From Nocardia brasiliensis (GTDB taxonomy: Bacteria; Actinomycetota; Actinomycetes; Mycobacteriales; Mycobacteriaceae), in contig NZ_CP046171.1 of assembly GCF_011801125.1 (NCBI RefSeq), positions 3,224,001-3,288,000 of the forward strand: a stretch of DNA of 64,000 nucleotides, written 5' to 3'. Position numbers and translations under genes: made by a program. Positions 61,008-64,000 of the stretch are shown here, one piece after another. The notes under the pieces were generated by a model. It searched no databases, was not told where the DNA came from, and saw nothing but the letters and a program-made list of their open reading frames with translations. The first letter of the stretch is position 1. Each line of letters starts with the position of its first letter.

Positions 61008-61520
61008 ATGGCAGGCGACATCGGATGGCTCAACTCGTTGCCACCGGACCGGGCCGAACAGGAACTGCTGACCTGCTGTGCGTCCCGGCAGTGGGCGCAG
61101 AAGGTCGCGGCGGCCCGGCCCTACCCCGATACCGCGAGCCTGACCGCCGCGGCCGTCGCGACCGTGTGCGAGTTGAGCTGGTCGGATGTCGAGGAGGCGC
61201 TCGCGGCGCATCCGCGCATCGGGGACCGGGCCAAGGCCGAGCTGTCCGAACGGGAGGCGAGCTGGTCGCGCGGGGAGCAGTCCGGCGCCGCGAACGCCGA
61301 CGCCGCCGTGCGGGCCGAACTCGCCGCGGGCAACCGCGCCTATGAGCAGCGTTTCGGGCACGTCTTCCTGATCCGCGCCACCGGGCGCTCCGCCACCGAG
61401 ATCCTCGCCGAACTGCGTGCGCGCCTGACGAATTCGACGCTCGACGAGCGAATCAAGGTACAGAGCGAGCTCGCCGACATCACCCGGCTGCGGGTGCGAA
61501 AGCTGGTGGGGGAGCAGTGA
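61008..61520 (+). CDS. uraD: 2-oxo-4-hydroxy-4-carboxy-5-ureidoimidazoline (OHCU) decarboxylase
   Basis: 170 residues. Third step after urate: decarboxylates OHCU to S-allantoin. The helical fold and the HPRIGDRAK signature with its catalytic His are clear, with the usual RFGHVFLIRATGRSA and ITRLRVRKLV parts. ATG 61008 is preceded by CAGGAGG. First gene of the operon uraD-uraH-uricase-xanthine dehydrogenase; its stop overlaps the uraH start by four bases (GTGA). Confidence 0.93.
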   Translation: MAGDIGWLNSLPPDRAEQELLTCCASRQWAQKVAAARPYPDTASLTAAAVATVCELSWSDVEEALAAHPRIGDRAKAELSEREASWSRGEQSGAANADAAVRAELAAGNRAYEQRFGHVFLIRATGRSATEILAELRARLTNSTLDERIKVQSELADITRLRVRKLVGEQ

Positions 61521-61816
61521 GCCTGTCCACGCATGTGCTGAACGCGGTCACCGGACGCCCCGCGGCGGGGATGCTGGTGCGGCTCTCGGTCGGCGACGGC
61601 ACGGTGCTCGCCGAACGGCGCACCGACGCGGACGGTCGCATCAAGGATCTGCCCGCGCCTGAAACCGGCACGCACCGGCTGACTTTCGAGACGGGCGAGA
61701 TCAGCCCGTTCTACCCCTCGGTCACGATCGACTTCACCGTCGATGACCCGGCAGCGCACTACCACGTACCGCTGCTGCTCAGTCCGTATTCCTACTCCAC
61801 TTATCGAGGTAGCTGA
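61517..61816 (+). CDS. uraH: 5-hydroxyisourate hydrolase (transthyretin-like)
   Basis: 99 residues. Opens the ring of 5-hydroxyisourate made by uricase. STHVLNAVTGRPAAGM holds the catalytic His near the N-terminus, and the protein ends in the signature YRGS. The GTG start overlaps the uraD stop, so the two enzymes are probably made in equal amounts. Confidence 0.93.
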   Translation: MSLSTHVLNAVTGRPAAGMLVRLSVGDGTVLAERRTDADGRIKDLPAPETGTHRLTFETGEISPFYPSVTIDFTVDDPAAHYHVPLLLSPYSYSTYRGS

Positions 61817-61820
61817 AACA

Positions 61821-62696
61821 ATGTCGATCAAGCTCGGACCGAACCGATACGGCAAGGCGGAGACCCATGTCGTCAGCGTGACGAAAAACGGTGGCGTGCA
61901 CGAGATCCGCGATCTCAATGTCGGGGTGGCGCTCTCCGGTGACATGGACGACGTGCACCTCACCGGCGACAACGGCGCGGTGCTGCCGACCGACACCCAG
62001 AAGAACACCGTCTTCGCCTTCGCCAAGGAGCACGGCATCACCTCGCCCGAGGCGTTCGGTGTTCTGCTGGCACAGCACTTCGTCGGCGCACAGCCGACCA
62101 TCCACCACGCGCGGGTCAGCGTCGAGGAGTACGCCTGGGAGCGGATCGTGCTCGACCCCGGCGACGAGCAGCACTCGTTCGTACGGTCCGGTCAGGAGAC
62201 CCGCACCGCGCGGGTGCATCACGACGGTGAAAAGACCTGGGTGGTAGCGGGTTTGCAAGGCCTGGTGGTACTCAACTCGACCGGCTCGGAGTTCCACGGC
62301 TATCTGAAGGACAAGTACACGACCCTGAAAGAAGCCTACGACCGCATCCTGGCCACCGAGGTCAACGCGGAGTGGCGCTTCATCGCCGAGCCCGGCGACT
62401 GGGACAAGGCCTACCGCCAGGCGCGCGGCGCGCTGCTGGAGGCGTTCGCCGACACCTACAGCTACTCGCTGCAGCAGACGCTGTACGCGATGGGCGAGCG
62501 CGTGCTCGCGGCCTGCCCGGAGATCGGCGAGGTGCGCTTGTCGCTGCCGAACAAGCACCACTTCGTGGTCGACCTGTCCGCGTTCGGACTGACCAACGAC
62601 AACGAGGTGTTCTATGCCGCCGACCGCCCCTACGGCCTGATCGAGGGCACGGTGCTGCGCGAGGACGCGCCCGCCGCGGGCCCGGCGTGGGAGTGA
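61821..62696 (+). CDS. Uricase (factor-independent urate hydroxylase)
   Basis: 291 residues. Cofactor-free oxidation of urate to 5-hydroxyisourate. GPNRYGKAETHVV carries the catalytic Lys, PTDTQKNTVFAFAKEHG the catalytic Thr, and LSLPNKHHFVVDLS the C-terminal uricase signature. Two T-fold repeats are expected. The start is five bases after uraH. Equivalent genes are called uaZ, uox or the C-terminal part of pucL; here decarboxylase and oxidase are separate proteins. Confidence 0.93.
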   Translation: MSIKLGPNRYGKAETHVVSVTKNGGVHEIRDLNVGVALSGDMDDVHLTGDNGAVLPTDTQKNTVFAFAKEHGITSPEAFGVLLAQHFVGAQPTIHHARVSVEEYAWERIVLDPGDEQHSFVRSGQETRTARVHHDGEKTWVVAGLQGLVVLNSTGSEFHGYLKDKYTTLKEAYDRILATEVNAEWRFIAEPGDWDKAYRQARGALLEAFADTYSYSLQQTLYAMGERVLAACPEIGEVRLSLPNKHHFVVDLSAFGLTNDNEVFYAADRPYGLIEGTVLREDAPAAGPAWE

Positions 62697-62698
62697 CG

Positions 62699-63568
62699 AT
62701 GGATTTCTTGCGACCCACCGGCTGGGCCGATGCCCTGGCCATCAAAGCCGAACGCCCCGAAGCGGTGCCGATCCAGGGCGGCACCGACATGATGGTCGAA
62801 CTCAACTTCGACAAGGGCAGGCCCGATGCCCTGCTCGACCTCAACCCGTGCCGGGAACTGTTCGACCACAAGGAGATCGACGGCAAGATCCGGATCGGTT
62901 CCGGCGTGCCGTACGTCAAGATCATCAACCGGCTCGGCAAGCAGCTGCCGGGTCTGGCGCAGGCCTCGCGCACCGTCGGTTCGCCGCAGATCCGCAACCG
63001 CGGCACGGTCGGCGGCAATCTCGGCGGCGCCTCCCCGGCCGGTGACGCCCATCCCGCGCTGCTCGCGGGGAACGCGGTCGTCGAGGTGGAGTCGGCGGCG
63101 CGCGGCACCAGGATGATCCCGATCGACGACTTCTACCTCTGGGTGCGCAAGACCGCACTCGAGCCGGACGAGCTGATCCGGGCGATCTGGTTGGCGCCCG
63201 CCGAAGGGCCGCAATACTTTTCGAAGGTCGGCACGCGCAACGCGATGGTGATCGCGGTGTGCTCGTTCGCGATCGCGCTGTATCCGAGCGACGGGACGGT
63301 CCGCACCGGCATCGGTTCGTCGGGGCCGACCCCGCTGCGCGCCGGGCCAGCCGAGGAATTCCTGGCCACCGAGTTGCCCTGGCAGCGGCCCGCACCGCTG
63401 AACGAGCGCGTGCTGCGCGAGTTCGGTGCGCTGGTCGCGGCGGCCGCGAAGCCGATCGACGACGTCCGCGGCACCGCGGACTACCGCAAACACGCCCTCT
63501 CGGTGCTGGCCCGCCGCACGCTGGGCTGGGCATGGACGGACTACCTGACAGAAAGGAAGGCAGCCTGA
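62699..63568 (+). CDS. Xanthine dehydrogenase, FAD-binding subunit
   Basis: 289 residues. Molybdopterin dehydrogenase FAD domain: PIQGGTDMMVELNFDKG (FAD loop), TVGSPQIRNRGTVGGNLGGASPAGDAHP (read as two adjoining blocks; second FAD-binding motif), and a CO_deh_flav_C region after about residue 170. It carries electrons from the Fe-S subunit to NAD+. Start ATG 62699 overlaps no gene; a GTG two codons earlier overlaps the uricase stop. The next gene begins at its last base. It supplies urate to the enzymes encoded upstream. Confidence 0.9.
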   Translation: MDFLRPTGWADALAIKAERPEAVPIQGGTDMMVELNFDKGRPDALLDLNPCRELFDHKEIDGKIRIGSGVPYVKIINRLGKQLPGLAQASRTVGSPQIRNRGTVGGNLGGASPAGDAHPALLAGNAVVEVESAARGTRMIPIDDFYLWVRKTALEPDELIRAIWLAPAEGPQYFSKVGTRNAMVIAVCSFAIALYPSDGTVRTGIGSSGPTPLRAGPAEEFLATELPWQRPAPLNERVLREFGALVAAAAKPIDDVRGTADYRKHALSVLARRTLGWAWTDYLTERKAA

Positions 63569-64000
63569 TGCGCGTGTGCTTCGACGTGAACGGCTCGAAG
63601 GAGACCGTGGACGACGTGTGGGAGGGCGAGAGCCTGCTCTACGTGCTGCGGGAGCGGATGGGCCTGCCCGGCTCCAAGAATGCCTGTGAGCAAGGCGAAT
63701 GTGGTTCGTGCACGGTCTATTTGGATGGCACGCCGGTCTGCTCCTGCCTGGTGGCCGCCGGGCAGGTCGAGGGCCGCTCGGTACGCACCGTGGAGGGGCT
63801 CGCCGACGGCGCGGCGCTGGATCCGATGCAGCAGGCCTTCGTCGAGGCCGGCGCGGTGCAATGCGGCTTCTGCACACCCGGTCTCATCGTGCAGGCGCAC
63901 GATCTGATCGAGCACAACCCCGCGCCGTCCGACGTGGAGATCCGCGAGGCACTGGCCGGAAACCTGTGCCGCTGCACCGGTTACGAGAAGATCCTGGACG
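63568..64000 (+). CDS. Xanthine dehydrogenase, 2Fe-2S subunit (cut by window end)
   Basis: The first 144 residues of an expected 160 or so. The plant-type 2Fe-2S cluster is ligated by CEQGECGSC and the later Cys of GTPVCSCL; the second, xanthine-oxidase-type cluster by CGFCTPG and CRCTG. The ATG overlaps the previous stop (TGATG), with GAAAGGAAGG upstream. The molybdopterin subunit is expected just beyond the window. Confidence 0.92.
   Translation, partial: MRVCFDVNGSKETVDDVWEGESLLYVLRERMGLPGSKNACEQGECGSCTVYLDGTPVCSCLVAAGQVEGRSVRTVEGLADGAALDPMQQAFVEAGAVQCGFCTPGLIVQAHDLIEHNPAPSDVEIREALAGNLCRCTGYEKILD

Overview
The window looks like a Nocardia (or close mycolic-acid actinomycete) chromosome. 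Most of it is GC-rich. It carries a free-standing second rpoB, a type VII secretion (ESX) substrate locus, a homologue of the mycobacterial mycolate reductase, and an encapsulin with a desulfurase cargo. All calls come from reading the sequence; no database search was run.

Layout. 1-6800 is an accessory, partly AT-richer patch: an IS3-family element with a frameshifted orfB, a decayed second transposase, remnants of a methyltransferase and a terpene synthase, an intact IS3 element with inverted repeats, and an intact but atypical terpene synthase. A tRNA-Pro with a terminator follows (6768-6881). 7065-12800 holds a GAF-ANTAR regulator, a dead TetR gene, a dead acyltransferase, a crotonase-family enzyme, a CmrA-like reductase, and an HxlR regulator divergent from an SDR/tautomerase pair with two palindromic operators.

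12836-36055 is the most unusual part: a two-armed type VII secretion and polymorphic-toxin-like locus. From a central divergent promoter, each arm starts with a small YbaB-like protein and continues with a large protein with a CpnT-like N-terminus. The left arm is YbaB, a 3457-residue protein with three tandem papain-like (Tox-PL) units and four OTU-like units lacking the expected cysteine, then a WXG100 protein. The right arm is YbaB, a 1987-residue protein with PDG[ST] repeats and no visible toxin domain, a WXG/PPE-like substrate, an EspG-type chaperone, a WXG100 protein and an immunity-like protein. It ends at a strong terminator.

36122-46933 carries an AfsR/SARP regulator, transporters, a PAS-ANTAR regulator, a methyltransferase, and a LysR regulator divergent from a DapA-like lyase and a DHA2 exporter. 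46987-50457 is rpoB2, whose rifamycin pocket carries Met in place of the usual Asp516 (E. coli numbering). 50802-54813 has a hydrolase, a tetR/SDR deletion scar, a surface glycosidase-like protein and a lipoprotein deacetylase. 54898-57805 is a family 2A encapsulin with its cysteine desulfurase. 57941-59281 is an SDR divergent from a MarR regulator with twin operators. 59340-64000 is purine catabolism: PucR, then uraD, uraH, uricase and the first two xanthine dehydrogenase subunits, running out of the window.
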